A stretch of DNA of 64,000 nucleotides from Paenibacillus senegalimassiliensis (GTDB taxonomy: Bacteria > Bacillota > Bacilli > Paenibacillales > Paenibacillaceae). Positions 8,486-17,108 of this stretch are shown piece after piece. Position 1 is the first letter of the stretch, and every line of letters begins with the position of its first letter. The stretch covers positions 62,001-126,000 of the forward strand of contig NZ_LN909042.1 of the NCBI RefSeq assembly GCF_001486585.1, given 5' to 3'. A model generated the notes under the pieces. It had not been told where the DNA came from, searched no databases, and saw only the letters and a list, made by a program, of their open reading frames with translations. Both the position numbers and the translations under genes were made by a program.

Positions 8486-9379
8486 GTGACTCATATGATC
8501 CATTTGCTAGAGGGGCGCTACTTCCAGGCCTTTATTGCCCTGCTGGAAGAGAAGAGCTTCAGCCGCGCTGCGGAGCGTTTGGGTTATGTTCAATCCACCG
8601 TCACCACCCATATTCAGCAGTTGGAGAAGATCAGCGGACAGAAATTGTTTCACCGGTACCCGCGAGGGGTGGAGCCTACGGAAGCAGGCCAAGTATTTGC
8701 CAAATATGCCTATCAGTATGCTCATTTGGCTCAATCCTTGGGAGAGAGTATGGCTAAGCTGGAGCAGCCCTCCGGGACGGTGAATCTTCGTGTCCAGGAG
8801 TCCTTTTTTCTAACCAGCTTGCTCCCGTTCGTCCAAGAATATACAAGGGAATTTCCTAATGTGAAATTGCATATTGAACAAGGAGCACATCAGGATATTG
8901 TAAATGGCGCTCTGGATTATGCCCTGGATTTCGGGATTGTTCCAGCAAATCCGGAACGGCATGACCTGCTTTTCTATCCGATGAAGGAGGAGACGATTGT
9001 TTTTGTTACCTCAGGGGACTTGGCTGGGAAAGTAGAGCGCGAGGGCGTTCAGCTTCTGAATGATGAACTCTTCATCAGCAACGGGATGACCTGCTTGTAC
9101 CATACAACGGCGATAGATGTGTTGAAGGAGGCAGGGATTACGGTTAGGGATGCACTCGAATTGCCTAGTCTTGAAATGATTAAGCAGATGGTCATTTGTG
9201 GAAGAGGTTACGCTCTGGTGCCTGAAATAGCCATCACTAAGGAGCTCGGGGCGGGAGTGCTCAAGCGGCTGCCGTTTGACGCGGAAATGAGCTTTGTTCA
9301 TGGGCTGATTGTTCATAGAAACCGTGAGCTAAGCTATACGGCCAGAAGCTTCCAGGAAGAACTTTTGAATTTTTTCTAA
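8486..9379 (+). CDS. LysR-family transcriptional regulator
   Basis: A standard LysR protein of about 297 residues. The N-terminal winged helix reads YFQAFIALLEEKSFSRAAERLGYVQSTVTTHIQQLEK, followed by the linker helix and a periplasmic-binding-protein-like effector domain. The start is GTG 8486, with AAGGAGAGGGGG seven bases upstream. An ATG at 8456 would put this strong ribosome site inside the coding region. It is divergent from the alpha/beta hydrolase, which is its most likely target. The effector is unknown. Confidence 0.9.
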   Translation: MTHMIHLLEGRYFQAFIALLEEKSFSRAAERLGYVQSTVTTHIQQLEKISGQKLFHRYPRGVEPTEAGQVFAKYAYQYAHLAQSLGESMAKLEQPSGTVNLRVQESFFLTSLLPFVQEYTREFPNVKLHIEQGAHQDIVNGALDYALDFGIVPANPERHDLLFYPMKEETIVFVTSGDLAGKVEREGVQLLNDELFISNGMTCLYHTTAIDVLKEAGITVRDALELPSLEMIKQMVICGRGYALVPEIAITKELGAGVLKRLPFDAEMSFVHGLIVHRNRELSYTARSFQEELLNFF

Positions 9380-9408
9380 TCCATAACTATCCGTCTAATA
9401 AAGTAAAG

Positions 9409-9446
9409 ACAGGCAGTCGCCGATTGAAACATCGGTAACTGCCTGT
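9409..9446. terminator. Bidirectional terminator
   Basis: ACAGGCAGT (9409-9417) pairs perfectly with ACTGCCTGT (9438-9446); the loop holds CCGAT/ATCGG for further pairing. It lies between the convergent LysR and DUF4261-like genes. Confidence 0.75.
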
Positions 9447-9463
9447 TAGTGGTTAATGTAAGT

Positions 9464-10615
9464 CTATAGCTGGATTTTCAGTGTATCATGCGCAAGGTTA
9501 ACCCCTGCTGATCGGGTAATCGCCAGTTTCTGATCCTCCGAGAACCCGATAGTCTCGCCGTCATGCAACGTAACATCTGCGCTAATAATGTACCAGGCAA
9601 TATCGGCCAGAAAGTCACGCAGTTCCGCCGGTTCGAAGGGGCTGTCCAGCACCTCAATTTCGTCTTTGCCGAAGTTTTGAAGTCCAATCGTATACCCGCT
9701 GATACCGTTCTCGGTGCGCAATAAGCCGAAATAGATCACATTCAGTAACGGGAATTGATCATGTTGCTTCATGTTCTCCGTCACTTCCTGGAAGAATTCA
9801 GGCTGGAACACGGTGCCGGAGGAATAGACCCCGATCGCATTTGGCAGCTTGAGACAACTGGAGACCAGCTTGGTATAGACGGCGGCAGTGTCCAGTTGGG
9901 ACAGCTCCCGATTGAATACGGCAACGATGAGCTGCGCAACATGCGTCTCGGTGACTTGGACGGCTTGCGGCCAGAGATAGTTGGTCGCTGCGTTGCGTAC
10001 GGCCTCATCATCCGGCACAGGAGCATTGATGAAGCTGACCGCCATCATGCAGCCCTCAGCCTCAAAGACCAGGGGAGGAGGACCGTCGGAGTCGGCTTCT
10101 GTCTGAGCTTCTTCCTTCTCTGTCTCCGATACGGTGATATTCCAGTCGTTTTGCAAATGGGCCTTTAATTGCTCAACATCAAATGCTGAGGAATTCAGGA
10201 GGACAAAGCCATTAAAGACACCGCCGGAGCGATTATCCCCCTCTGTCTCTGATTCGGCTTCTCCGTCCGTAGTACCTTGGGCGGCCTCGTAAGCGGCAGC
10301 TTGCTGCATCCAATACTCACGAACCATCTCGACCATCTTGATGGCCTCAGCCTCTGCAGTATTCGGGTCATAGGGCTGCATTTCGCTGAAGATGTGACCG
10401 CAATGTTCCGTATCCTCAGGCTTCTCGTAACCGCCACATACGGCCAACAGCCAGCCTCCCAGCATGTTCTTCTTGTACTTGAATATGTAATATTGCATGT
10501 CATGTCGCTTGAATTGTCCTGCCACCTCGATTTTATGAGGCTTGCGTCCTAGCTCATTCTCATGGGCCAACCACTCCACCATGGACTCCATAGCTGCCTG
10601 CTGCTGCACCGTCAT
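9464..10615 (-). CDS. DUF4261-like protein, function unknown
   Basis: 383 residues, cytoplasmic, with no signal peptide. The N-terminal third is a compact unit of unknown role (MLGGWLLAVCGGYEK). An acidic, serine- and glutamate-rich linker (about residues 112-135) follows. The C-terminal part (GFVLLNSSAFDVEQLKAHL, then MMAVSFINAPVPDDEAVRNAATNYLWPQA) resembles DUF4261 proteins as I remember them. Within the second domain the AVSFINAPVP and NYLWP segments stand out. The ATG at 10615 follows AAAGGAGAAG. It is monocistronic. I cannot suggest a mechanism. Confidence 0.72.
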   Translation of the reverse strand: MTVQQQAAMESMVEWLAHENELGRKPHKIEVAGQFKRHDMQYYIFKYKKNMLGGWLLAVCGGYEKPEDTEHCGHIFSEMQPYDPNTAEAEAIKMVEMVREYWMQQAAAYEAAQGTTDGEAESETEGDNRSGGVFNGFVLLNSSAFDVEQLKAHLQNDWNITVSETEKEEAQTEADSDGPPPLVFEAEGCMMAVSFINAPVPDDEAVRNAATNYLWPQAVQVTETHVAQLIVAVFNRELSQLDTAAVYTKLVSSCLKLPNAIGVYSSGTVFQPEFFQEVTENMKQHDQFPLLNVIYFGLLRTENGISGYTIGLQNFGKDEIEVLDSPFEPAELRDFLADIAWYIISADVTLHDGETIGFSEDQKLAITRSAGVNLAHDTLKIQL

Positions 10616-10653
10616 CAAATCTTCTCCTTTACAGTGACTCCCTACAGGAGTGC

Positions 10654-10669
10654 AATAAGTTAACTTATT
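10654..10669. promoter_or_regulatory. Perfect 16-bp palindrome upstream of DUF4261-like gene
   Basis: AATAAGTTAACTTATT is a perfect palindrome 39 bp upstream of the DUF4261-like start, in the 195-bp gap before the next gene. It could be an operator. A small ACTCC/GGAGT hairpin lies between it and the gene. Confidence 0.3.
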
Positions 10670-10810
10670 ATATCAGTTCCGGCGACTAGAAGACTATCGG
10701 ACGTGGGGGCTATTAAATCATCATTGAATGATCCTCGAACTAGAATTATGATGAAAATTAAACCATGGAAAGCAGCGTGACCTCATCCCCGAAAATAAAG
10801 GAGATCAGAG

Positions 10811-12127
10811 ATGCAAATTAAAGTCGGAGTTATCGGTACGGAAGAGTTTGTGCAGCAGGTGCTTCGGGTCATCAAGTCTTTTCCTACTTTCTTGCCCATG
10901 ACGCGTGTGGCCGGCAATGAAGCCGAGGCCGTAACGGCAGCGGAGGAACTGAGCAGGGAGACTGAAGCCCTCCTGTTGTCAGGAGCCTTGCCTCATCGTG
11001 CCGTCAAGCTCGCAGCAATGCTAAGCAGCCCCGTGTTTTATGTGCCTCTTAATGGGGCTGGTTTGTATAAGTCGCTATTCAAGGTATTCCGTGCGGGCAA
11101 GCTGGATCGGGGAATTTCGATCGATTCGTTAACGAAGGCAATGGTTACCCGGACGTTGTCAGATCTGGGGCTGGAACAGACGAAGGTGTTTGTCTATGAC
11201 GGTCCGGCGTATGCGTCTGCCAAGCAGCTTGTAGCATACCATCGGAAGCTGGCGGAATCGGGCATGTGTGCGCTGGCATTCACAGGCGTAGAGCAGGTGG
11301 CGGAGCAGTTAGGACAATGTTCCATTGAGAACGAGATCATCGCCGCTTCTGATCAGGATATCATCGTGACGTTGGAGCGGGCACTTCTCTCCACGGAATC
11401 CCGTCGTGGCAAGGAATCGCAGATCGTAGTCGGTATGATTAACGTAGATGACTTCGGCAAGCTGGCCATGAAGCGGAGCAGTGAGCATGAAGTACAGAAG
11501 TTGAAGCTGGATATCCATCGGATGCTTCTGCACTATGTAGAGCAACTCGATGGCTATTTGACAGCACTCGGTGGAGATGAGTATTTGTTCTTCACCACCC
11601 GGGGGATTTTCGAGCGTGAGACGGGTGGATACAAGACGGTCCCGCTGGCCAAGGAAGCCTATCAGTCCTACGGCATTTCCTTAAGTGTGGGAATCGGCTT
11701 CGGGATGTCGGCTAATGACGCCGGGACAAATGCAAGAAGTGCCTTGCGTAAGGCGAAGGAGGCTGGTGGCAATGCTTGCTTTATCATTCGGGAAGATTCA
11801 ACGCTGATTGGCCCGCTGGAAATGGCAGACCCGGTGCAGGCAATTCTGGCTCCCACCGACCCTGAACTCATCAGACAGGCCCAGGAGGCAGGCATGACAA
11901 GTGCCTATCTCAGCAAGTTGCTTCATCATATGGCCCGATTCCACAAATACGATTACAAGGTTCATGAGCTGGCTGCTCTTTTGGGAATCACCGTGCGCAG
12001 CACCCATCGTTTGCTGGTGCAATGGATGGATGGAGGCTTAGTGGAAATTGCCGGGTACGAGAAGGTGCCGCGGGGCCGCCCGCTGCAAATCTATCGGTTC
12101 AAGTTCCTTATGGGCAGGTCAATATAG
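10811..12127 (+). CDS. Transcriptional regulator with GGDEF-like (GTP cyclohydrolase III-type) central domain and C-terminal wHTH
   Basis: 438 residues in three parts. An N-terminal Rossmann-like receptor region (IKVGVIGTEEFVQQVL, residues about 2-180) recalls PrpR/PurR-type sensory domains. The central nucleotidyl-cyclase-fold domain has INVDDFGKLA, LGGDEYLFFTTRGIFE and LSVGIGFGMSANDAGTNARSALRKAKEAGG; it keeps GGDE and is closer in style to archaeal GTP cyclohydrolase III than to diguanylate cyclases. A C-terminal winged helix follows (YKVHELAALLGITVRSTHRLLVQWM, then VPRGRPLQIYRF). The ATG follows AAAGGAGATCAGAG. It lies 97 bp ahead of a six-gene catabolic operon on the same strand and is its probable regulator. 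Whether the cyclase-fold domain binds or makes a nucleotide is unknown. Confidence 0.72.
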   Translation: MQIKVGVIGTEEFVQQVLRVIKSFPTFLPMTRVAGNEAEAVTAAEELSRETEALLLSGALPHRAVKLAAMLSSPVFYVPLNGAGLYKSLFKVFRAGKLDRGISIDSLTKAMVTRTLSDLGLEQTKVFVYDGPAYASAKQLVAYHRKLAESGMCALAFTGVEQVAEQLGQCSIENEIIAASDQDIIVTLERALLSTESRRGKESQIVVGMINVDDFGKLAMKRSSEHEVQKLKLDIHRMLLHYVEQLDGYLTALGGDEYLFFTTRGIFERETGGYKTVPLAKEAYQSYGISLSVGIGFGMSANDAGTNARSALRKAKEAGGNACFIIREDSTLIGPLEMADPVQAILAPTDPELIRQAQEAGMTSAYLSKLLHHMARFHKYDYKVHELAALLGITVRSTHRLLVQWMDGGLVEIAGYEKVPRGRPLQIYRFKFLMGRSI

Positions 12128-12138
12128 CAGCCTGCCTC

Positions 12139-12173
12139 TATATAAAGACAATTTAATCTCCTGTCTTTATATA
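12139..12173. promoter_or_regulatory. Perfect 12-bp inverted repeat upstream of catabolic operon
   Basis: TATATAAAGACA (12139-12150) and TGTCTTTATATA (12162-12173) are exact reverse complements separated by 11 bp. The repeat starts 11 bp after the regulator stop and ends 50 bp before the operon start. The stems are AT-rich and lack a T-run, so an operator or promoter element is more likely than a terminator. The best candidate ligand is the preceding regulator. Confidence 0.5.
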
Positions 12174-12223
12174 TTTGGTAGCCGTATGCTGAAGAGGAAC
12201 ATACCGAGAGGGGAGCTGCGTGA

Positions 12224-13240
12224 ATGATAACGGTAGAACAATTGGAGGCCAAACTGGCCGAACCCACACAAGAACTGGTTAATGACCTGGGCCGAGTATC
12301 CGGTGATCTTATACTGCTGGGAGTAGGGGGGAAGATGGGGCCAAGCCTGGCTAAGCTTGCGGTGAATGCCATCCGCGAAGGAGGACTGAACAAACGGGTC
12401 ATCGGTGTATCGCGATTCTCTAATGCCGAGGCAAGGCAGGAGTTGGAGGAGGCCGGTGTCGAGACCATTTCCTGCGAACTGCTGGATGATGAGGCCCTGC
12501 GCGCGCTGCCCCATGCTGAGAATGTCATCTATATGGCGGGTAACAAGTTCGGAACGAAAGGCCGGGAGCATTTTACTTGGGCCATGAATACGTATTTGCC
12601 GGGAAGAGTGGCGGATAAATTCAAGGGCTCACGCATCGTAGTGTTCTCATCCGGTAATATTTATCCGTTCCTGCCTGTGTCCGGAGGTGGGGCAGATGAG
12701 CAGGTGACGCCGCAGCCGATTGGTGAGTATGCCCAATCTACTCTGGGCCGGGAGCGAATCTTCGAATACCATTCCCATAAGAATGGTACGCCGATGGCAA
12801 TGTACCGATTGAATTACGCAATCGACATGCGCTATGGCGTACTGCTGGAGTTAGCTAGGGCGGTCAACGAAGAACGCGAGATTGATTTAACGATGGGCTT
12901 CGCCAATGTGATCTGGCAAGGCGACGCAAATGCCATGGCCCTTCGCTGTCTGACGCAATGCGACAGTCCTCCGAACATTGTTAATATTACGGGGCCCGAG
13001 ACATTGTCCATTCGCTGGGCAGCGAACGAGTTCGCCAAGCGACTGGGCAAGGAAGCGAGGCTGACCGGGGCCGAATCGGAAACGGCACTGTTGAACAATG
13101 CCTCCAAGTCTCATCAATTATTTGGTTATCCGCGGGTGTCGCTATTACAGATGGTGGATTGGACGGCGGAATGGGTGAAGCAGGGCGGGGCAACCTGGAA
13201 CAAGCCGACCCATTTTCAGGAACGAAAGGGGAATTTCTAA
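12224..13240 (+). CDS. NAD-dependent epimerase/dehydratase family protein
   Basis: 338 residues of extended SDR type. The Rossmann motif LLGVGGKMGPSLA lies near residue 31. VIYMAGNKFG follows near 100, then a strand-end SSGNIYPF. The usual YxxxK is represented by a GEYAQSTLGRE region, so the catalytic tyrosine is plausible (Y near 170) but the motif is not canonical. It is the first gene of a packed operon, one base ahead of the DapA-like gene. The substrate is unknown; a sugar acid or hydroxy amino acid would fit the partners. Confidence 0.78.
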   Translation: MITVEQLEAKLAEPTQELVNDLGRVSGDLILLGVGGKMGPSLAKLAVNAIREGGLNKRVIGVSRFSNAEARQELEEAGVETISCELLDDEALRALPHAENVIYMAGNKFGTKGREHFTWAMNTYLPGRVADKFKGSRIVVFSSGNIYPFLPVSGGGADEQVTPQPIGEYAQSTLGRERIFEYHSHKNGTPMAMYRLNYAIDMRYGVLLELARAVNEEREIDLTMGFANVIWQGDANAMALRCLTQCDSPPNIVNITGPETLSIRWAANEFAKRLGKEARLTGAESETALLNNASKSHQLFGYPRVSLLQMVDWTAEWVKQGGATWNKPTHFQERKGNF

Positions 13241-13241
13241 C

Positions 13242-14324
13242 ATGCCTAATACGGACAAAGCGAGAACCCTCTCTCCGCAACTAAGTGCCGCGCTCCATGA
13301 CGGCCTGGCTATACCGGCCCATCCGCTTGCGCTAGATGAGCATCGTAGGCTGGATGAAGTCAGCCAGCGGGCATTAACCCGATATTACATCGCCAGTGGA
13401 GCTGGCGGCATTGCGGTGGGCGTTCATTCGACCCAATTCGAAATTCGTGACCCTGAGCACGATTTGTTTGAAGCAGTGTTAAGAATGGCCGCGGAAGAAG
13501 TGGAGCGTGCAAAGCTGACGCGTCCCTTCCTGAAGGTAGCCGGAATTTGCGGTCCAACCGAGCAGGCTCTGCATGAGGTCGGTGTGGCTGCTGCCCTTGG
13601 CTATGATGCGGCCCTACTGAGCATGGGCGGGCTGACGGATTGGCCTGAAGCCGATTTGCTGGAACGTACCCGCCAGGTGGCGGCGCGTATGCCGGTTATC
13701 GGCTTTTACCTCCAGCCTTCCGTTGGAGGGCGCCGGTTCACCTATGAGTTCTGGTTGCAGTTTGCCGAGATTCCCAATGTAGTGGCGATTAAGATGGCGC
13801 CGTTCAATCGATACCAAACGCTGGACGTTGCCAGAGCAGTATGCAGTTCCTCTCGCCGGGACGAAATCGCCCTCTATACGGGCAACGACGATAACATTGT
13901 GGTCGATTTGTTAACTACATTCCGCTTCGTTGTTGATGGTGTTCCTGTAGAGAAAGCCATCGTTGGAGGATTGCTTGGCCATTGGGCTGTGTGGACGCGT
14001 AAGGCGGTGGAATTGCTGGAAGAAATCAAACAACTTCGGGGCCGAGATACCCTGGGCCGAGAATGGTTGACACGTGCGGCGCAAGTTACCGATACGAATG
14101 CCGCCTTCTTTGACCCTGCTCATGCCTTTGCAGGCTGCATTCCGGGCATACATGAGGTCCTTGTAAGGCAAGGACTTATGAAGGGGAACTGGTGCCTGAA
14201 TCCGGAGGAGCAACTCTCCCCTGGCCAAAATGCAGAGATTGACCGGGTCTATTCGCAGTATCCTCAGCTCAATGACGATGCGTTTGTTGCTGCGGGCTTA
14301 CAGCAGTGGCGCTCCCTTTCATAA
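13242..14324 (+). CDS. Dihydrodipicolinate synthase/N-acetylneuraminate lyase family aldolase
   Basis: 360 residues of the DapA-like class I aldolase family. VVAIKMAP (near residue 185) holds the expected Schiff-base lysine. GGIAVGVHSTQFE near residue 45 corresponds to the family's GGxxxxGTTGE region but has HSTQFE instead of TTGE, so substrate specificity differs from true DapA. It probably cleaves or forms a 2-keto acid or related aldol. The partners (epimerase upstream, serine dehydratase downstream) suggest a catabolic route that ends in a beta-hydroxy amino acid and pyruvate. The exact substrate cannot be read from the sequence. Confidence 0.8.
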   Translation: MPNTDKARTLSPQLSAALHDGLAIPAHPLALDEHRRLDEVSQRALTRYYIASGAGGIAVGVHSTQFEIRDPEHDLFEAVLRMAAEEVERAKLTRPFLKVAGICGPTEQALHEVGVAAALGYDAALLSMGGLTDWPEADLLERTRQVAARMPVIGFYLQPSVGGRRFTYEFWLQFAEIPNVVAIKMAPFNRYQTLDVARAVCSSSRRDEIALYTGNDDNIVVDLLTTFRFVVDGVPVEKAIVGGLLGHWAVWTRKAVELLEEIKQLRGRDTLGREWLTRAAQVTDTNAAFFDPAHAFAGCIPGIHEVLVRQGLMKGNWCLNPEEQLSPGQNAEIDRVYSQYPQLNDDAFVAAGLQQWRSLS

Positions 14325-14329
14325 TTGTC

Positions 14330-15013
14330 ATGAGATTTAAGGACGTCTTCTCCATTATTGGTCCAAGCATGATTGGCCCATCGAGTTCACATACAGCGGG
14401 CGCTGTGCGTATCGGCCGGGTGGCTCGGCAAGCGCTGGGTGGTATGCCCCTGGAAGCAAGCATCCGATTGTACGGTTCTTTTGCCGAGACCTACCGGGGA
14501 CATGGCACGGACGTTGCGCTGGTTGGCGGGATGCTTGACTTTGCCACGGACGATGAAGCTATTCCTGATGCCTTCCATCATGCGGAGCAAGCGGGATTTA
14601 ATATACAACTGCACACCGAGAAGAAGCCGGTACCTCATCCTAATACAGTCGATTTGTTGCTTCGGAATCAAGCGCATGCCATCTCCATCCAGGGGTGTTC
14701 CATCGGCGGGGGAAATATTGAAATCTTGAAGGTGGATGGTTTCTCTGTGAAGTTTACGGCGATGCAGCCTACGCTGCTCATTTTCCATACGGATCGGCAG
14801 GGTATGGTTGCGGAAGTGTCTGGTGTACTACGAAGGGCAGGGGTGAATATCGGACTGATGCAGGTTGTTCGGGAGTCCAGGCATGGTCAGGCCCTGACGG
14901 TAATAGAGTGCGATCAGTCTCCTGGTCGGGTGGTGCTGGGCAAGATTGGCCGAATGGAGAGCGTAAGTAAGATACGTGTGATCGATCTTATAGGAGAGGA
15001 CGGGGGAGCATGA
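14330..15013 (+). CDS. sdaAB: L-serine dehydratase, iron-sulfur type, beta subunit
   Basis: 227 residues from ATG 14330 (MRFKDVFSIIGPSMIGPSSSHTAG). SSSHTAG is the signature of the beta subunit. A C-terminal ACT domain follows (TLLIFHTDRQGMVAEVSGVLRRAGVNIGLMQVVRE). With SdaAA it deaminates L-serine to pyruvate and ammonia using an oxygen-sensitive [4Fe-4S] cluster. An in-frame GTG at 14306 lies inside the previous gene and is not favoured. The start is five bases after the upstream stop, so translation is probably coupled. The last four bases overlap sdaAA. Confidence 0.92.
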   Translation: MRFKDVFSIIGPSMIGPSSSHTAGAVRIGRVARQALGGMPLEASIRLYGSFAETYRGHGTDVALVGGMLDFATDDEAIPDAFHHAEQAGFNIQLHTEKKPVPHPNTVDLLLRNQAHAISIQGCSIGGGNIEILKVDGFSVKFTAMQPTLLIFHTDRQGMVAEVSGVLRRAGVNIGLMQVVRESRHGQALTVIECDQSPGRVVLGKIGRMESVSKIRVIDLIGEDGGA

Positions 15014-15897
15014 GATTTTCCAGTTTGCTGGAGCTTGGGAGATTATGCGAAGAAGAGTCGATGTCCATCGGGCAGTTGATGATCCTGGAGCAAGCAAGGG
15101 AAGCGGAGCAGAGCAGCGAGATCATCTTTGAGCAGATGGCAGGTTATTATGGGGTGATGAAGGAAGCCGTTCAGAAAGGTCTTACGGACAACCCGAGATC
15201 GCGCAGCGGACTTACGGGGGGGGATGCGAGCCGAATGAAGGCGTATGCCGATCATGAAGTTCCCTCATTGGGAGTCGTGGCTGCCCGCGCGTTGAGCTAC
15301 GCATTGGCCGTCTCTGAAGTGAACGCATCGATGGGTCGGATTATTGCTACTCCGACGGCAGGCTCCTGTGGCATTATCCCCGGGGTGTTCGTCAGCATGC
15401 AAGAACGATTTGGCTGGGATGATGAGGTGCTTGTACATGGCTTATTTGCTGCCGGAGCCATCGGGTATGTGATTGCCAACAATTCGTTCATCTCCGGCGC
15501 AGAGGGTGGTTGTCAGGCCGAGGTGGGCTCGGCCATCGGCATGGCAGCGGGAGCATTAACCGAGATGCGGGGCGGTACGCCGGATCAAGCCATTCATGCT
15601 GTGGGGCTGGCGCTTAAGAATTGTCTGGGCCTAATCTGTGATCCAGTGGCGGGACTTGTTGAAATCCCCTGCATTGTGCGTAACGGCTTTGGGGCGGTGA
15701 CGGCCCTGGCAGCCGCGGATATGGCGCTTGCTGGGGTGACCAGCGTCATTCCTTCTGACGAGGTGATTGGCGTCATGCTGGAAGTTGGAAGCCATATGCC
15801 CGAAGGGCACCGGGAAACAGCCAAGGGAGGCTTGGCTCAGACGCCGACGGGCCGTAAAATTATGAAGGAATTGGATCGTAAGGGGCCATCGACATGA
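15010..15897 (+). CDS. sdaAA: L-serine dehydratase, iron-sulfur type, alpha subunit
   Basis: 295 residues. Cluster-binding cysteines are visible in TAGSCGIIPG, EGGCQAEVGSA and CDPVAGLVEIPC. The N-terminal LTGGDASRM region and the glycine-rich core are as in other alpha subunits. It overlaps sdaAB by 4 bp at the start and the M20 gene by 4 bp at the end. Its presence here rather than in a stand-alone sda operon suggests that serine, threonine or a related beta-hydroxy amino acid is a product of the pathway. Confidence 0.93.
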   Translation: MRFSSLLELGRLCEEESMSIGQLMILEQAREAEQSSEIIFEQMAGYYGVMKEAVQKGLTDNPRSRSGLTGGDASRMKAYADHEVPSLGVVAARALSYALAVSEVNASMGRIIATPTAGSCGIIPGVFVSMQERFGWDDEVLVHGLFAAGAIGYVIANNSFISGAEGGCQAEVGSAIGMAAGALTEMRGGTPDQAIHAVGLALKNCLGLICDPVAGLVEIPCIVRNGFGAVTALAAADMALAGVTSVIPSDEVIGVMLEVGSHMPEGHRETAKGGLAQTPTGRKIMKELDRKGPST

Positions 15898-17108
15898 GCA
15901 GGCTGCTTGATCTTGCCCATGAGCGTGCAGACAAGTGGATCTGGTTCCGCCGGGAGCTTCACCGTTATCCCGAACGGAGTTTGGAGGAAGAGGAAACGGC
16001 GCGAAAAATTAGGGAGCAGCTCGACCATATGAGAATTTCTTATCGCTCAGATGTCGGCGGATACGGAATCGTGGTGGAAATCTCTGGGGGACAGCCAGGG
16101 CCGACTATTGCATTACGCGCTGATATGGACGCGCTCCCGATTCAAGAGCAGACGAATTTGGCTTTTGCCTCGGAGAATCCCGGCCTAATGCATGCTTGTG
16201 GCCACGACGCCCACACGGCGATACTGCTGGGAGTTATTGAACTATTGGCGGGGGAGCGATTTGCGGGAACGGTGCGCTGCTTGTTCCAGCCAGCCGAAGA
16301 AGTGAATACCGGAGCCAAATCGATGATTGCCGAGAAGGTGCTTGAAGGCGTTGCAGAGATTTACGGTTTGCACAACCTGCCCACCTTACCCGCAGACTAT
16401 GCAGCTACAAGAAGCGGCCCGATGATGGGCTCTGTGGACCGGATTGAAATTATCCTTGAAGGCAAAGGGGCTCACGGGGCGATTCCGGATCAAGGTATCG
16501 ATCCGATTGTGTGTGCGGCTGCGCTTATTCAATCACTGCAAAGTATCGTCAGCCGGGAGATCTCGCCGTTCTCCCCCGTGGTAGTTACGATAGGTTCTGT
16601 CCATGCCGGGGACGCGAATAATGTAATTCCGCAGTATGTTCAGCTTGCCGGCACTGTTCGTACCTTCAATGCGGGTGTACAGCAGGGGCTGTCCGCTGCC
16701 CTCGAACGCATCGTGCGAGGTATTGCCGCAGCCCATCGCTGTGAAGCAAGCTTGAAGTACATTCATCAGGTTCCGGTGCTGGTCAACCATGAGCGTCAGG
16801 TGCAAGCCGTCGAAGCCGTGATTGAGGCAACCCTCGGTTCCTCTTATCACCGCATAGCCGAGCCTTTGCTGGCGGGGGAGGATTTCTCGGTATATTTGGC
16901 GCAAGTGCCGGGTTGCTTCTTCTGGTTGGGATCGGGTCCAGAGAAGGCTGCGGATCAAGCCTTCGGCTTGCATCATCCTCAGTACGAATTAAACGAAGCG
17001 TGTATTCCCGTTGGTATGGCTCTATTGGCGGGTATCGCACTAAGCAGATTACAACCATCTTCGGGAGGGGCAGACGATGATCTTAGAACCATTTGTGAAG
17101 AGCCATGA
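15894..17108 (+). CDS. M20 family metallo-amidohydrolase (N-acyl amino acid/hippurate hydrolase-like)
   Basis: 404 residues. Motifs of the M20D aminoacylase branch are present: RRELHRYPE (near 20), LRADMDALPI, MHACGHDAHTA (near 97), FQPAEE with the catalytic glutamates, the dimerisation domain (GKGAHGAIPDQGIDPI) and LAGEDFSVY. It would hydrolyse an N-acyl or amide-linked amino acid in the cytoplasm and could supply the amino acid that serine dehydratase consumes. It overlaps sdaAA by 4 bp and the GNAT gene by 32 bp. Confidence 0.88.
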   Translation: MSRLLDLAHERADKWIWFRRELHRYPERSLEEEETARKIREQLDHMRISYRSDVGGYGIVVEISGGQPGPTIALRADMDALPIQEQTNLAFASENPGLMHACGHDAHTAILLGVIELLAGERFAGTVRCLFQPAEEVNTGAKSMIAEKVLEGVAEIYGLHNLPTLPADYAATRSGPMMGSVDRIEIILEGKGAHGAIPDQGIDPIVCAAALIQSLQSIVSREISPFSPVVVTIGSVHAGDANNVIPQYVQLAGTVRTFNAGVQQGLSAALERIVRGIAAAHRCEASLKYIHQVPVLVNHERQVQAVEAVIEATLGSSYHRIAEPLLAGEDFSVYLAQVPGCFFWLGSGPEKAADQAFGLHHPQYELNEACIPVGMALLAGIALSRLQPSSGGADDDLRTICEEP

